Assembly: GCA_963837365.1 (NCBI GenBank)
Contig: CAWIMW010000003.1
Span: 911,533 to 975,532 of the forward strand
DNA length: 64,000 bases
Source of the DNA: CAWBXL01 sp963837365
GTDB lineage: Bacteria; Acidobacteriota; Terriglobia; Terriglobales; Acidobacteriaceae
Direction of reading: 5' to 3'
Positions 17,520 through 26,214 of this stretch are shown here, one piece after another (positions within the stretch are counted from its first letter, which is position 1; every line of letters begins with the position of its first letter). The notes beneath the pieces are model-generated. The model did no database searches. It worked only from the letters and a program-made list of their open reading frames with translations, and was not told the DNA's origin. The position numbers were made by a program, and so were the translations under genes.

Positions 17520-18735
17520 GAATGGTGCTCGTCACTACCTAAGAACCTGCTCTTTACCTTCCCATACCAACTTTGCTATAAACCGAGACATTGAGCCGCA
17601 GGCTCTTTCTCCACTGAACACTACTCCCAATGCCGGGTCCCAGTTCCCTACGCACGCTTTTGCCCAGCAAGCTACGATTTTTGGGCGGGCCTTTGATCTG
17701 CTTGATCAAGCGATTTTGGAGCGGGCTTTCCCGGCGGCCAGCGTTGCCATAACTCATGGTGGACAACTGGTTGCACTGAACGGGTTCGGCCGTTTCACCT
17801 ACGAACAGGATTCTGACAAGGTCATCGCCGAAACGGTTTTTGATTTGGCTTCGGTCTCCAAAGTAGTGGCGACAACAGCGGCGGCGATGTTGCTGTACCA
17901 ACGTGGACTGCTCGATTTGGAGGCCCCGGTTGTTGCCGTGGTGCCCGAGTTTGCCCGCAATGATCCGCGTTGCGGCAAGGTCAGCTTTCGCATGTTGCTG
18001 GCGCATTCTTCGGGTTTGCCGGCGTATGAGAAGTTGTTTTTGAAAGGGCCTACGCGGGAAGAATTATTAACGGCTGCGTATGCCGTGGCGTTAACTGCCG
18101 ATCCGGGGACCAGGGCCGAGTATAGCGACATTGGGTTCATTATTTTGGGAGTGGCTCTGGAGCGGCTGGCCGATGAACCGCTCGACAGCTTTTGCCAGAG
18201 AGAGATTTTTGGCCCGCTGGGAATGACCAACACTACTTATAAGCCTGCACTCAATTTGCGCACTTTGATTCCACCGACGGTAGATGATTGGGCGTTCCGC
18301 AATCGTATTATTCAAGGCGAGGTGCAGGATGAAAATGCCAGTGCGCTGGGCGGTGTGGCTGGTCACGCTGGGTTGTTTTCCAATGCTGAAGACCTGGCGA
18401 TATTCGCGCACGCTATGTTAAACGGGGGGCCGCCGATTCTGCGTCCGGAGACATTGGCGCTGTTTACCCGGAGAGAAGAATCGCCCGCTGGCACTTCGCG
18501 GGCGCTGGGGTGGGATACTCCTTCGGCGCCGTCGCAGTCGGGGAAATATTTTTCAGCGGGTTCGTTTGGGCATCTTGGCTATACCGGAACTTCATTGTGG
18601 ATTGATCCGGAGCAGCAGCTTTCTGTGACCTTGCTCACCAACCGCACTTGGCCCGATTCGAAGAACCAAGCGATCAAAGAAGTTCGGCCTCGGTTTCATG
18701 ATGCAGTGGTCGAGGCTTTGGAGGGCAAGCGGTGA
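17512..18735 (+). CDS. Serine hydrolase, beta-lactamase/class C fold
   Basis: 407 residues if started at GTG 17512; the first 45 or so residues have no clear homology and there is no signal peptide, so the true start may be further in. The catalytic motifs are SVSK (Ser114, Lys117), YSD (in EYSDIGFIILG) and HLGYTGTS in place of KTG. It is clearly paralogous to the N-terminal half of the 11907-14273 fusion (shared GGVAGHAGLFS and GYTGTSLWIDP-type ends). The stop overlaps the murQ start by four bases, indicating translational coupling. A role on wall peptides or muropeptides is inferred from that link. Confidence 0.88.
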   Translation: MHENGARHYLRTCSLPSHTNFAINRDIEPQALSPLNTTPNAGSQFPTHAFAQQATIFGRAFDLLDQAILERAFPAASVAITHGGQLVALNGFGRFTYEQDSDKVIAETVFDLASVSKVVATTAAAMLLYQRGLLDLEAPVVAVVPEFARNDPRCGKVSFRMLLAHSSGLPAYEKLFLKGPTREELLTAAYAVALTADPGTRAEYSDIGFIILGVALERLADEPLDSFCQREIFGPLGMTNTTYKPALNLRTLIPPTVDDWAFRNRIIQGEVQDENASALGGVAGHAGLFSNAEDLAIFAHAMLNGGPPILRPETLALFTRREESPAGTSRALGWDTPSAPSQSGKYFSAGSFGHLGYTGTSLWIDPEQQLSVTLLTNRTWPDSKNQAIKEVRPRFHDAVVEALEGKR

Positions 18736-19658
18736 AGCGTCCGGCAGACATGCTTTCGCTTGGGAAGCTCACGACAGAACAGGTGAATCCGGTTTCAGCC
18801 GATTTGGATTTGAAATCCTCGCTAGAGTTGGCGCGGATCATCAATGACGAAGATGCCAAGGTGGCGGCGGCTGTGTCTCGGGCGCTGCCACAAATTGCGC
18901 AGGCCATTGATTGGATTTCAGGCGCTTTGCGGCAGGGTGGGCGGTTGATTTATGTCGGGGCGGGAACTAGCGGGCGTATCGCAGCGCTGGACGCGGCGGA
19001 GTGTCCCCCGACATTTAATACCGATCCCAAGTCAGTGCAGTTTGTGATTGCCGGAGGAGTTAAGGCTTTGGCCGGGGCGGTGGAGGCCAATGAGGATTCC
19101 GCCAAGCTGGGCGAGCGGGAGTTGGCCAAGAAAAAGCCTGGGAAGAAAGATGTGGTGGTGGGAATCGCCGCCAGCGGGCGGACTCCTTTTACCGTGGCGG
19201 CGATTGAGTACGCGCGGCGCAAGGGAGCCAAGACCATCGCGGTGGTTTGTAATGCCGGTTCTCCCTTGGAGAAAGCGGCTGAGCTGGCGATTGTGGCTGA
19301 AGTTGGGCCGGAGGTTGTGTCCGGCTCGACGCGCATGAAGGCGGGCACGGCGCAGAAGATGATTTTGAATATGCTCTCCACCGGGGCGATGACTCGGCTG
19401 GGGTATGTGTATGGGAACTTGATGGTGAATGTTCACCTGAAGAATGAGAAATTGGTCGAGCGCGGGGTGGGGATTTTGCAGAAGATCACCGGGCTGGAGC
19501 GGGATGAGGCTTTGGCGTTGCTGAAGAAGGCGGGGATGCGGGTGCCGGTGGCGGTGGTGATGGAGAAGGCTGGAGTGAGCCGGGCATCCGCAGCGAAGGC
19601 TTTGAAATCGGCACAGGGAAATGTGCGCGAAGTCGCAGGGTCAATCAGTGACCTATGA
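18732..19658 (+). CDS. murQ: N-acetylmuramic acid 6-phosphate etherase
   Basis: 308 residues from GTG 18732 (GTGA overlap with the preceding stop). The SIS fold is clear: VGAGTSGRIAALDAAECPPT for the sugar-phosphate site, VVGIAASGRTPFTVAA and the MurQ signature VSGSTRMKAGTAQKMILNML. The length matches the family. MurQ splits the lactyl ether of MurNAc-6-phosphate to give GlcNAc-6-phosphate and D-lactate in the cytoplasm, the key step of MurNAc recycling. The supply of MurNAc could come from the NamZ fusion at 11907-14273; no MurNAc kinase or PTS is seen in the window. Confidence 0.95.
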   Translation: MKRPADMLSLGKLTTEQVNPVSADLDLKSSLELARIINDEDAKVAAAVSRALPQIAQAIDWISGALRQGGRLIYVGAGTSGRIAALDAAECPPTFNTDPKSVQFVIAGGVKALAGAVEANEDSAKLGERELAKKKPGKKDVVVGIAASGRTPFTVAAIEYARRKGAKTIAVVCNAGSPLEKAAELAIVAEVGPEVVSGSTRMKAGTAQKMILNMLSTGAMTRLGYVYGNLMVNVHLKNEKLVERGVGILQKITGLERDEALALLKKAGMRVPVAVVMEKAGVSRASAAKALKSAQGNVREVAGSISDL

Positions 19659-20541
19659 CCGTCGTAGTGAATCCCCCAACCGTCGTTTTGCCGCTGTTGT
19701 ATATCCAGTCTTCTATCGTGGATGATGGAATCCGTACAATGTCTCCCTCACGAACATTCTTAAGATCGACAGGATCATTTCCGACCTTACCCTCGATAAC
19801 TTGATCTTTTATCTCAGCTACTGACACCCACATCCATTCCACATTTTCGCCATCGCGAAACGGCGCCTTTACGCAAAACATCTGCGACTCGTCGCGACCC
19901 TGGAAAGCTTGCAGAAACTCAGGCCAGCGCCGTCGAGCTTCCGTAACGGCAGCAACCAACGCAGGGTCGTTTTGTTCGATGGCTAGAGCTGGCGCTTTCT
20001 CCCAGCGCATTGCTTGCCTCAAGGGATCGTCACTACGAAGCGCGCGCTTGAGTTCCGCGTCAAACGGCCTCAAATGACCGGTTTCGGGGAAGCTCACGCC
20101 CATACAATTCTCATCCAACAACTCAGCGGCAAGACTGCACATGCGGCGGTAACAGTCAGCTTTGGACTCGCCTTTGGGGTTCTGAGGGCTCATAAGATCC
20201 AAGGAGAACCAGGCATCATGTTCCAATACGATTTTCCTTTGCCTCAGCTCTTGGAACTCGCGCACGGCTTTTTCGCGATATTGCTGCGGAACGTATGGCT
20301 TAGAAATGTTGTTGATGAGTAGGACTAGACCCTCAAAACGGATAAACCCGACGGGTGGTTTATTCACAACGTATTCATTGTCTTCCTTACGCAATGCCCG
20401 TCCCCAAGCACGAACTATCGCGGCCTCGATATGCTCCTCCTTAAGTCGCATTGGCGAACGCAGAAGCAAGACGATTGATATCAAGGGCGGATTTTTCGGC
20501 TTCCACCCTAGGCGCGATTTGATCCTCTCTATCCATGCCAT
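19645..20541 (-). CDS. DUF2314-domain protein
   Basis: 298 residues from ATG 20541; an upstream extension of the frame to 20613 has no support. The N-terminal two thirds are a mixed alpha/beta domain of unknown family. The C-terminal about 80 residues fit DUF2314: EWMWVSVAEIKDQVIEGKV followed by DLKNVREGDIVRIPSSTIED and a DW-x-Y element. No membrane helix or signal peptide. The 3' end overlaps murQ by 14 bases tail to tail. Function unknown; DUF2314 proteins are often found in immunity or accessory contexts, but nothing here supports that. Confidence 0.75.
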   Translation of the reverse strand: MAWIERIKSRLGWKPKNPPLISIVLLLRSPMRLKEEHIEAAIVRAWGRALRKEDNEYVVNKPPVGFIRFEGLVLLINNISKPYVPQQYREKAVREFQELRQRKIVLEHDAWFSLDLMSPQNPKGESKADCYRRMCSLAAELLDENCMGVSFPETGHLRPFDAELKRALRSDDPLRQAMRWEKAPALAIEQNDPALVAAVTEARRRWPEFLQAFQGRDESQMFCVKAPFRDGENVEWMWVSVAEIKDQVIEGKVGNDPVDLKNVREGDIVRIPSSTIEDWIYNSGKTTVGGFTTTVIGH

Positions 20542-20900
20542 TGCAGTACGGAATTGTAACCTACTAATGGATTCAGTTGTTCCCGTTGCAAGGCCCGCCC
20601 CCTTTGTCATCATTGGCGGGAGCGGATGGTTCGCGAAGCGAAGCAGCGGCGGAGTCGAAGGCCTCCTGCATTCGTCGGCGGTGCCACAGGTTCGTCAGGG
20701 AATTCTTACGATGCGGCGGATTCGAACGCGCGGCATCCAGGACATGCGGAGAATGCCTTGACACTCCGGGTACAGCGTCCAGGAAACGCAGGGGTTCTTC
20801 GACTTCGTATCAGCTGCGCTATCGCGCATCCGATACTTCGCTCAGGACGACATGGGGTATACATTGCGATTCAGCCTTCAACTTTCATTACGCTCTCGGC

Positions 20901-20924
20901 AGAGCGGACAAGAGTGTCCGCTCT
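20901..20924. repeat. Perfect 10-bp inverted repeat AGAGCGGACA-AGAG-TGTCCGCTCT
   Basis: The two arms are exact reverse complements with a 4-base loop, so the RNA of either strand forms a strong hairpin. No T-run follows, so it is not a standard terminator. It lies 150 bases upstream of murA within a 470-base gene-free interval that also has repeat-like words (GGTTCTTCGACTTCG at about 20790 and ACTTCGCTCAGGACGAC at about 20833). It is best read as a REP-like dispersed element, although a leader-RNA role for murA cannot be excluded. Confidence 0.6.
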
Positions 20925-21077
20925 ACACATGCCCACAGGCCGTGCCCTCCCGATTAACCTCTTCCCTTCCATTTTCCCAGTAGAATAACCAAGCGCCACG
21001 GACTGGACGATCCCATGGGACTTGCTGCGTATGCGCCCAAGCAGTCGCGTTCAGAACCGAGAAGGCCTCTTGAGCTT

Positions 21078-22388
21078 ATGGATAAATTTGTCATTCGCGG
21101 CGGGAACCCGCTGCTGGGAACTATCAATGTCAGCGGGGCTAAAAATGCCGCGCTGCCCTGCATTGCTGCGGCCCTTTTGACCGACGAGCCTGTGATTTTG
21201 CAAAACATTCCGCAGGTGCGCGACATTGAAACCACGCGCAAACTGCTGGCAGCTATGGGAGCGGAAGTTGAACTTGGCTATGGACGGGCGCAGCATCGCA
21301 CCACGATTGCCTGTAAAAATCTGGCCAGCCCTGAAGCCTCATACGAACTGGTCAAGACCATGCGCGCTTCTACCCTGGTGCTTGGTCCGCTGGTGGCGCG
21401 CTGCGGGAAAGCCCGTGTGTCTTTGCCCGGCGGCTGTGCGATTGGAGCGCGGCCGATTGATCTGCACATCAAGGGACTGGAGCAACTGGGCGCGAAGATC
21501 ATCCAGGACCACGGCTACATCGAAGCCTCTGCCGATCGCCTGAAGGGCGGACAAATTGTCTTCGACAAAATCACTGTCACTGGAACCGAAGATTTGCTCA
21601 TGGCTGCGACGCTGGCGGATGGCGAAACCATCATGCAGAACTGCGCGCGCGAGCCTGAAGTGGCGGACCTGGCCAATCTGCTCAACAAAATGGGCGCTCA
21701 GATCGAGGGTGCTGGAACTTCTACCATCAAAGTGAAGGGTGTCAGCAAGCTGCACGGGGCCAAGCACGCTATTATTCCCGACCGCATCGAAGCCGGGACT
21801 TTCATCATCGCCGGAGCGCTTACGGGAGGCGACATCAAAGTTGCCGGTTGCGATCCCACGCACCTTACCGTGCTATTGCAGAAGCTGAATGAGTGCGGAG
21901 TAAAAACCAAGCAGACTGCCGATTCAGTACGCGTGATGGGGGACAATCCGCTCAAGGCGTCCGACGTGATTACAGAAGAGTATCCCGGCTTCCCTACCGA
22001 TATGCAGGCGCAGTACATGGCGCTGGCTACGCAGGCGGAAGGGACCTCCATCATCACCGAGAATATTTTTGAGAACCGTTTCATGCACGCGCAGGAAATG
22101 TTGCGCATGGGGGCGAATATCAAGATTGAAGGGCGGCGGGCGGTGGTGCGGGGTAAAACGCAACTGAGTGGCGCAGCCGTTCTGGCTTCGGACTTGCGCG
22201 CCTCAGCTTCTCTGGTGCTGGCGGCCCTGGTGGCCGATGGCGAGACCATTATTGATCGCGTTTACCACATTGACCGCGGCTATGAAAACATCGAAGAGAA
22301 GTTGCGCGGGGTGGGTGCGCAGATTCGGCGGATGGGCGAGATTTTTCCTAAAAAAGCATCGAGTGGCAGTGGTAGCTCTAACGGATAA
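21078..22388 (+). CDS. murA: UDP-N-acetylglucosamine 1-carboxyvinyltransferase
   Basis: 436 residues from ATG 21078; an in-frame ATG at 21015 would add 21 residues not found in the family, where the protein begins MDKFVIRGG. Motifs: SGAKNAALP (active-site Lys and Asn), LPGGCAIGARPIDLHI whose cysteine is the PEP-binding, fosfomycin-reactive residue, and PTDMQAQYMAL in the second domain. It transfers enolpyruvate from PEP to UDP-GlcNAc, the first committed step of peptidoglycan synthesis, in the cytoplasm. The retained cysteine predicts fosfomycin sensitivity of the enzyme. Its stop is three bases from that of the convergent permease gene. Confidence 0.95.
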   Translation: MDKFVIRGGNPLLGTINVSGAKNAALPCIAAALLTDEPVILQNIPQVRDIETTRKLLAAMGAEVELGYGRAQHRTTIACKNLASPEASYELVKTMRASTLVLGPLVARCGKARVSLPGGCAIGARPIDLHIKGLEQLGAKIIQDHGYIEASADRLKGGQIVFDKITVTGTEDLLMAATLADGETIMQNCAREPEVADLANLLNKMGAQIEGAGTSTIKVKGVSKLHGAKHAIIPDRIEAGTFIIAGALTGGDIKVAGCDPTHLTVLLQKLNECGVKTKQTADSVRVMGDNPLKASDVITEEYPGFPTDMQAQYMALATQAEGTSIITENIFENRFMHAQEMLRMGANIKIEGRRAVVRGKTQLSGAAVLASDLRASASLVLAALVADGETIIDRVYHIDRGYENIEEKLRGVGAQIRRMGEIFPKKASSGSGSSNG

Positions 22389-22390
22389 CT

Positions 22391-23608
22391 TCACTCATAC
22401 CGCAAGGCCTGAATCGGATCGAGTTGTGAAGCCTTTTTCGCGGGATAGTAACCAAACAGAATCGCCACCCCGGCGGCAAAGCCCGCTCCAAACAGAAACG
22501 TGGCCGTTGTCAACGCGGTTGGGAAATGGAAAAGATCCGATACTACCCCAGCCGAGAAAAACCCCAGGGTCATTCCGAGCAGACCGCCAAGCAGACCAAT
22601 GGCGACCGCTTCCAGCAAAAACTGGAGCTGGATCACACCTTCCTGAGCGCCAACTGCCAGGCGGATGCCAATTTCCTTCGTCCGCTGCGTCACCGCCACC
22701 AGCATGATGTTCATAATGCCGATTCCGCCGACGATCAAGGATAAAGACGCAATGCTAGCCAGAAGCAGACGCATGATTTCGCGCGATGCCAACTGGGCCT
22801 GAATGGCATCTTCAGGGCGGCGGACGTTGAAGTCATCGTCTTCGCCGGGGTTCAGGTGATGGCGCTCGCGCAACAGGGCCCTAATCTGGCGTGTGGCTTC
22901 CGGCATGGCGTCCATCGAGACGGCCGAGCAGAAAATATCGTCCAGCCAAAATTCTCCGGTAATTCGCTTGGCCACTGTGGTGTACGGCATCACGATAAAG
23001 TCGTCCTCATCGCGGCCGGTGACGGAGAGCCCTTTGCGCTTCAGCACGCCGACAACCTGACAGGGAACGTTTTGGATACGGACCGTTTTCCCTACAGGAT
23101 TGTCAACCCCAAACAAGTTGTCGGCCACGGTATGCCCTAGCACGCAGACCGGAGTTGCAGCCTGCACGTCGGATTGGGTAAAAAACGCTCCCATCTGCAT
23201 ATCCCAGCGGCGCACCTGGAGGAAGTCCGGCGATACACCGCGGTAGAAGGTGTACCAATTCTGCGGTCCATAGACGACCTGAAGACGCCCATCCACGTTA
23301 GGCGAGAGGCGCTGAATCAGCGGGACTTGATCGGCAATGGCTTCGGCATCGCTCATTACCAGCGAACGGGTGCCACGAGCGCCGTTGCGGAAGCCGTTGC
23401 GACTGCGGCTACCGGCTTCTATCCAGATAAAATTATTGCCCAGGTTTTTGAGCTGGTCTTCGACTGCCCGGGTGCCCGCATTGCCGATGCCAACAACGCA
23501 TACGAACGCCGCTACTCCAACGGCAATCCCTAAAATCGAGAGCCCGCTCTGGATCCAGTGACGGGATAAGGAGCGAGCAGCCTGACCTAGGATGGTGGAT
23601 AAAGTCAT
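22391..23608 (-). CDS. MacB/FtsX-type ABC transporter permease
   Basis: 405 residues from ATG 23608; a longer frame to 23662 is possible but the family starts near MTLSTILGQAARSLSRH. Topology is classic MacB: one N-terminal helix (SGLSILGIAVGVAAFVCVVG), a large periplasmic domain (about 50-280), then three C-terminal helices including GGIGIMNIMLVAVTQRTKEIG and LLGGLLGMTLGF. It would pair with an ATPase of the LolD/MacB class, not present next to it, so it is an orphan permease or works with a subunit encoded elsewhere. Substrate unknown. Confidence 0.92.
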   Translation of the reverse strand: MTLSTILGQAARSLSRHWIQSGLSILGIAVGVAAFVCVVGIGNAGTRAVEDQLKNLGNNFIWIEAGSRSRNGFRNGARGTRSLVMSDAEAIADQVPLIQRLSPNVDGRLQVVYGPQNWYTFYRGVSPDFLQVRRWDMQMGAFFTQSDVQAATPVCVLGHTVADNLFGVDNPVGKTVRIQNVPCQVVGVLKRKGLSVTGRDEDDFIVMPYTTVAKRITGEFWLDDIFCSAVSMDAMPEATRQIRALLRERHHLNPGEDDDFNVRRPEDAIQAQLASREIMRLLLASIASLSLIVGGIGIMNIMLVAVTQRTKEIGIRLAVGAQEGVIQLQFLLEAVAIGLLGGLLGMTLGFFSAGVVSDLFHFPTALTTATFLFGAGFAAGVAILFGYYPAKKASQLDPIQALRYE

Positions 23609-23884
23609 TTCGCCGAATACGCCCTTACTCAAATAACCTACAATTCCTATCTTAATCCACACTGCCTCGGCCTTGCAGCATTGGAGTTTGATCCATTGCC
23701 ATTCGTGCTATCCTTTTGGTCCAACCTCGCGGGTCTCGCGCCGGTCGCGGCCACCTACAATGAGAGACCCCTACTTACGTTCCTCATAAACCTCGCACGG
23801 AACGTTTGGGAGGGAGTTGCGAGCACACTTGAGGTGTGCGTGCATCCTTCCCGGTCATGCCGCCTCTACCTCTGAGGAGAGCCC

Positions 23885-24277
23885 ATGAAATATCAAAAAC
23901 TTACGCCCAATTTAGTTGTCCGCGATGTTGCGGCCAGCGTGAACTTTTACTGCACGGTGCTGGGGTTTCAGCTGGGGATGAAGGTCCCCGATGCGCCGCC
24001 TTACGTTTTCGCTTCGGTTGTGACGGACGGCGTGGAAATCTTTTTCAACGATCACAAATCGGTGAAGGAAGATTATCCGGAGCTGGTTTCACGGCCGATT
24101 GGGGGCACGCTGACGCTTTATACCGAGGTTGAAGGGATTGAAGACATTTTGCATGCGGTTGAAAAAGCCGGAGCAAAGATTACTATGCCTTTGAAAACCC
24201 AGTTCTATGGCATCCGTGAATTCGCTTTGGAAGATCCCGACGGATGGGTCATTACCATTGCCGAGCGGGTGAAGTAG
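23885..24277 (+). CDS. VOC-superfamily protein (glyoxalase/bleomycin-resistance fold)
   Basis: 130 residues from ATG 23885 with GAGGAG at 23874-23879. Two beta-alpha-beta-beta-beta modules: LTPNLVVRDVAASVNFYCTV begins the first and LYTEVEGIEDILHAVEKAG the second, ending in REFALEDPDGWVITIAE, where the glutamate of FALEDPDG is a usual metal ligand. Such single-domain proteins can be dioxygenases, isomerases or drug-binding proteins; nothing points to a substrate. Stands alone between intergenic repeats. Confidence 0.85.
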   Translation: MKYQKLTPNLVVRDVAASVNFYCTVLGFQLGMKVPDAPPYVFASVVTDGVEIFFNDHKSVKEDYPELVSRPIGGTLTLYTEVEGIEDILHAVEKAGAKITMPLKTQFYGIREFALEDPDGWVITIAERVK

Positions 24278-24282
24278 CGGTT

Positions 24283-24392
24283 TCCTTTGCGGCCTTTGCG
24301 GTTGCAGATTTTGTTGCTTGGACGGGAGATCAAAAGCTTGTCACCGCAAAGGACGCCAGGATTGCGCAAAGACCGCGAAGGGGCCTTGTGCT
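24283..24392. repeat. Dispersed long-hairpin repeat, CTTTGCGG family
   Basis: Left arm CCTTTGCGGCCTTTGCGG and right arm CCGCAAAGGACGCCAGG with GCGCAAAGACCGCGAAGG are imperfect inverted copies about 50 bases apart. The words match those of the repeats at 1087-1336, 57786-57882 and 58932-59092. It fills most of the gap upstream of the sugar isomerase gene and follows the VOC gene by six bases, so it may also act as a transcript-end structure. Confidence 0.55.
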
Positions 24393-24434
24393 TGATATAA
24401 GATATCCGCGCCTTCTAAAGACCAGGGGAACATC

Positions 24435-25277
24435 ATGCCGTCCAAGGTTGACCTGCTTGCTTCATATTGGACCATCTCCGCCGGGCTCCCCCACACCGAC
24501 AAAGAGTACAGTCCGTTTGACTTTAAAGACCGTGTGAAGTCGGCGGCCCGGGCTGGGTTCAAAGGATTCGGGCTTTGGCATGCGGATTTGGACCATGTTC
24601 AGGAGAAATACAGCTTGAAGGAGATGAAGCAGATCCTTGACGACAATGGGATCAAACACGTGGAGTTGGAATTTCTGACTGATTGGTTCCTGGAGGGCGA
24701 GCGCAAGAAAGAATCAGACCGTCAAAGACACAAACTATTGACGGCTGCGGAGGCTTTACAGGCGAGGCATGTTAAAGTCGGCGATTTCTTGCAGGAAAAG
24801 ACCCCCATGCCGCGCCTGATCGAGGCTTTTGCCGGCCTATGCGCTGAGGGCGCGAAGCATGGAACACGTATCGGCTTTGAGCTGATGCCGTTTGCCATGA
24901 TTCAGACGTTGAAAGAGTGCCTGGAACTCGTCGAAGGCGCAGGCGCAAAGAACTGCGGGATATGCCTCGATTTATGGCATATCGTGAAGCTGAAAATTCC
25001 CTATGAAGATGTGGCCCGCATCCCCCAGAAGTATGTCGTCAGTATCGAGCTAAATGACGGGACATTCGAGGCGCCGTGGAGTTTGCACGAAGATACCATC
25101 AACCATCGCAGGCTATGTGGCGAAGGGGAGTTTGACGTGAAAGGGTTTGTCAAACAAATGCTGGCCGCGGGATATGATGGGCCCTGGGGAATTGAGGTGC
25201 TGTCACAAGACCTTAGGAAGCTCCCCCTGGATGAACTAACTGAACGTTCGTTCAAAACTACTCAGGCACAATTTTGA
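24435..25277 (+). CDS. Sugar phosphate isomerase/epimerase-like TIM-barrel protein
   Basis: 280 residues from ATG 24435. The AP-endonuclease-2/xylose isomerase-like TIM barrel is seen from the strand-end residues: FKGFGLWHADL, KHVELEFLTDW, RIGFELMPFA (metal-binding Glu), GICLDLWHIV (Asp and His), VVSIELNDG and WGIEVLS (Glu). These form the divalent-metal centre of the family. Such enzymes isomerise or epimerise keto sugars, inosose and related compounds; the substrate is not evident. No partner dehydrogenase or transporter adjoins it. Confidence 0.88.
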   Translation: MPSKVDLLASYWTISAGLPHTDKEYSPFDFKDRVKSAARAGFKGFGLWHADLDHVQEKYSLKEMKQILDDNGIKHVELEFLTDWFLEGERKKESDRQRHKLLTAAEALQARHVKVGDFLQEKTPMPRLIEAFAGLCAEGAKHGTRIGFELMPFAMIQTLKECLELVEGAGAKNCGICLDLWHIVKLKIPYEDVARIPQKYVVSIELNDGTFEAPWSLHEDTINHRRLCGEGEFDVKGFVKQMLAAGYDGPWGIEVLSQDLRKLPLDELTERSFKTTQAQF

Positions 25278-25298
25278 AAAGCCGGGCAAAAACTTAGA

Positions 25299-25314
25299 CC
25301 CCGCTTGCGCGGGG
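25299..25314 (-). terminator. Hairpin CCCCGC-TTGC-GCGGGG, likely terminator for the minus-strand small gene
   Basis: A perfect 6-bp GC-rich stem with a 4-base loop lies between convergent genes. Read on the minus strand it is followed within a few bases by a TTTTT run (complement of the AAAAA at 25288-25292), as expected of an intrinsic terminator for the gene at 25339-25572. On the plus strand there is no T-run. Confidence 0.55.
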
Positions 25315-25338
25315 CCTCAAAATCACCTCAAGCACGTC

Positions 25339-25572
25339 TTATGCTGCCTTCTTTGCTTTCCACTTAGCCCAGCGTATCTTTTGGGCCTGAGCAATGCGCC
25401 TACGTGCAGCAACGGACAGATGACGCCGTGGCCGAAGCATGGTTACTGAGGCTTTGCCGGTGCCATTCAACTTGCGCAGGACGGCAATTGCACCTTTTAC
25501 TCTTTTCAGCTCTGCTTCTAACCGCTTGTTTTCCGACTGTAGGTCAGAAATAATTTGATTCAGATTATCCAT
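25339..25572 (-). CDS. Small coiled-coil protein with a basic C-terminus
   Basis: 77 residues from ATG 25572. The first 40 residues form a strong heptad coiled coil (NQIISDLQSENKRLEAELKR), and the C-terminus is very basic and Ala-rich (LSVAARRRIAQAQKIRWAKW...). The final motif resembles the 'RRRIAxAQKxRWAKxK' tails seen in many small acidobacterial and other soil-bacterial proteins of unknown role. Dimerisation plus nucleic-acid binding is a reasonable inference. It has its own terminator-like hairpin downstream, which supports it as a real transcript. Confidence 0.65.
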   Translation of the reverse strand: MDNLNQIISDLQSENKRLEAELKRVKGAIAVLRKLNGTGKASVTMLRPRRHLSVAARRRIAQAQKIRWAKWKAKKAA

Positions 25573-25613
25573 GAAAGTCCCCCTCGGGTTCTTGATTCGA
25601 ACAAGTTTAACTT

Positions 25614-26214
25614 ATGAACAGCTTTTACGCTAAGAACCGGAACCAATGGCGCACTTGGCTCGCGGAGAATGCAGCCAGTGAGAAAGAAGTCTGGCTTATT
25701 TATTACAAGAAATATAACCGAAAACCGAGGTATTTCGCACGAGGATGCCGTCCGACAGGCCATTTGCTTTGGGTGGATTGACGGCGTAATCAAGAGACTC
25801 GACGGCGAGCGCACCGTCCGCCGGTTTAGTCCGCGTAAGCCGGAGAGCCGCTGGTCGGCAATAAATATCAAGCGGGCGGAGGAACTTATCCGCAATGGAG
25901 AAATGACTCCGGCGGGTTTGGCGGCGTATAAGCCAGAAAGAAAGATCAAAGCGCAACCCAGGACTTTTTCATCTGAGCTAAACAAGTTATTCAGCAAAAA
26001 CAAAGCCGCATGGAACAACTTTAAGACTTTTCCGCCCTATTATCGCCGAATGACTGCTGGGTGGGTGGAAAGCGCCAGCAAGCCAGAAACCCGACTAAAA
26101 AGACTGCACCAGCTGATTGACTTTTCCGCCGCCAACAAAAAGATTGATTTCATGGCCAGCGCCAGGAAAACAAAAGGGCTAGTAGCCCCGTGGTTTATCC
26201 ACCAACGCCAGTAA
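25614..26214 (+). pseudogene. YdeI/OmpD-associated family protein, +1 frameshift
   Basis: The N-terminus of a YdeI-like protein reads from ATG 25614 (NSFYAKNRNQWRTWLAENAA, then SEKEVWLIYYKKY), and the remainder continues in the +1 frame from about 25729 (GISHEDAVRQAICFGWIDGV, RFSPRKPESRWSAINIKRAE). Removing one base near 25728 joins K-P directly to G-I-S-H-E-D-A, which is the expected family sequence. The restored product would be about 199 residues. The family is annotated as possibly protecting against bacteriocins or peptides, with weak evidence. The 3' end overlaps the next broken gene, tail to tail, by 36 bases. Confidence 0.8.

Noticed and set aside
17512..18735. Classification of the serine hydrolase as a resistance beta-lactamase
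   Set aside because: It has no signal peptide, overlaps murQ and has HLGYTG in place of KTG; a wall-recycling role is the better reading, though not proven.
20709..20735. GGATTCGAACGCG, resembling the T-loop end of a minus-strand tRNA gene
   Set aside because: The stem bases flanking the loop do not pair, and no anticodon arm or acceptor stem can be drawn around it.
25560..26018. A 152-codon minus-strand frame across the YdeI-like gene
   Set aside because: The plus strand carries clear YdeI family sequence in two frames over the same region; the minus frame has no recognisable motif.
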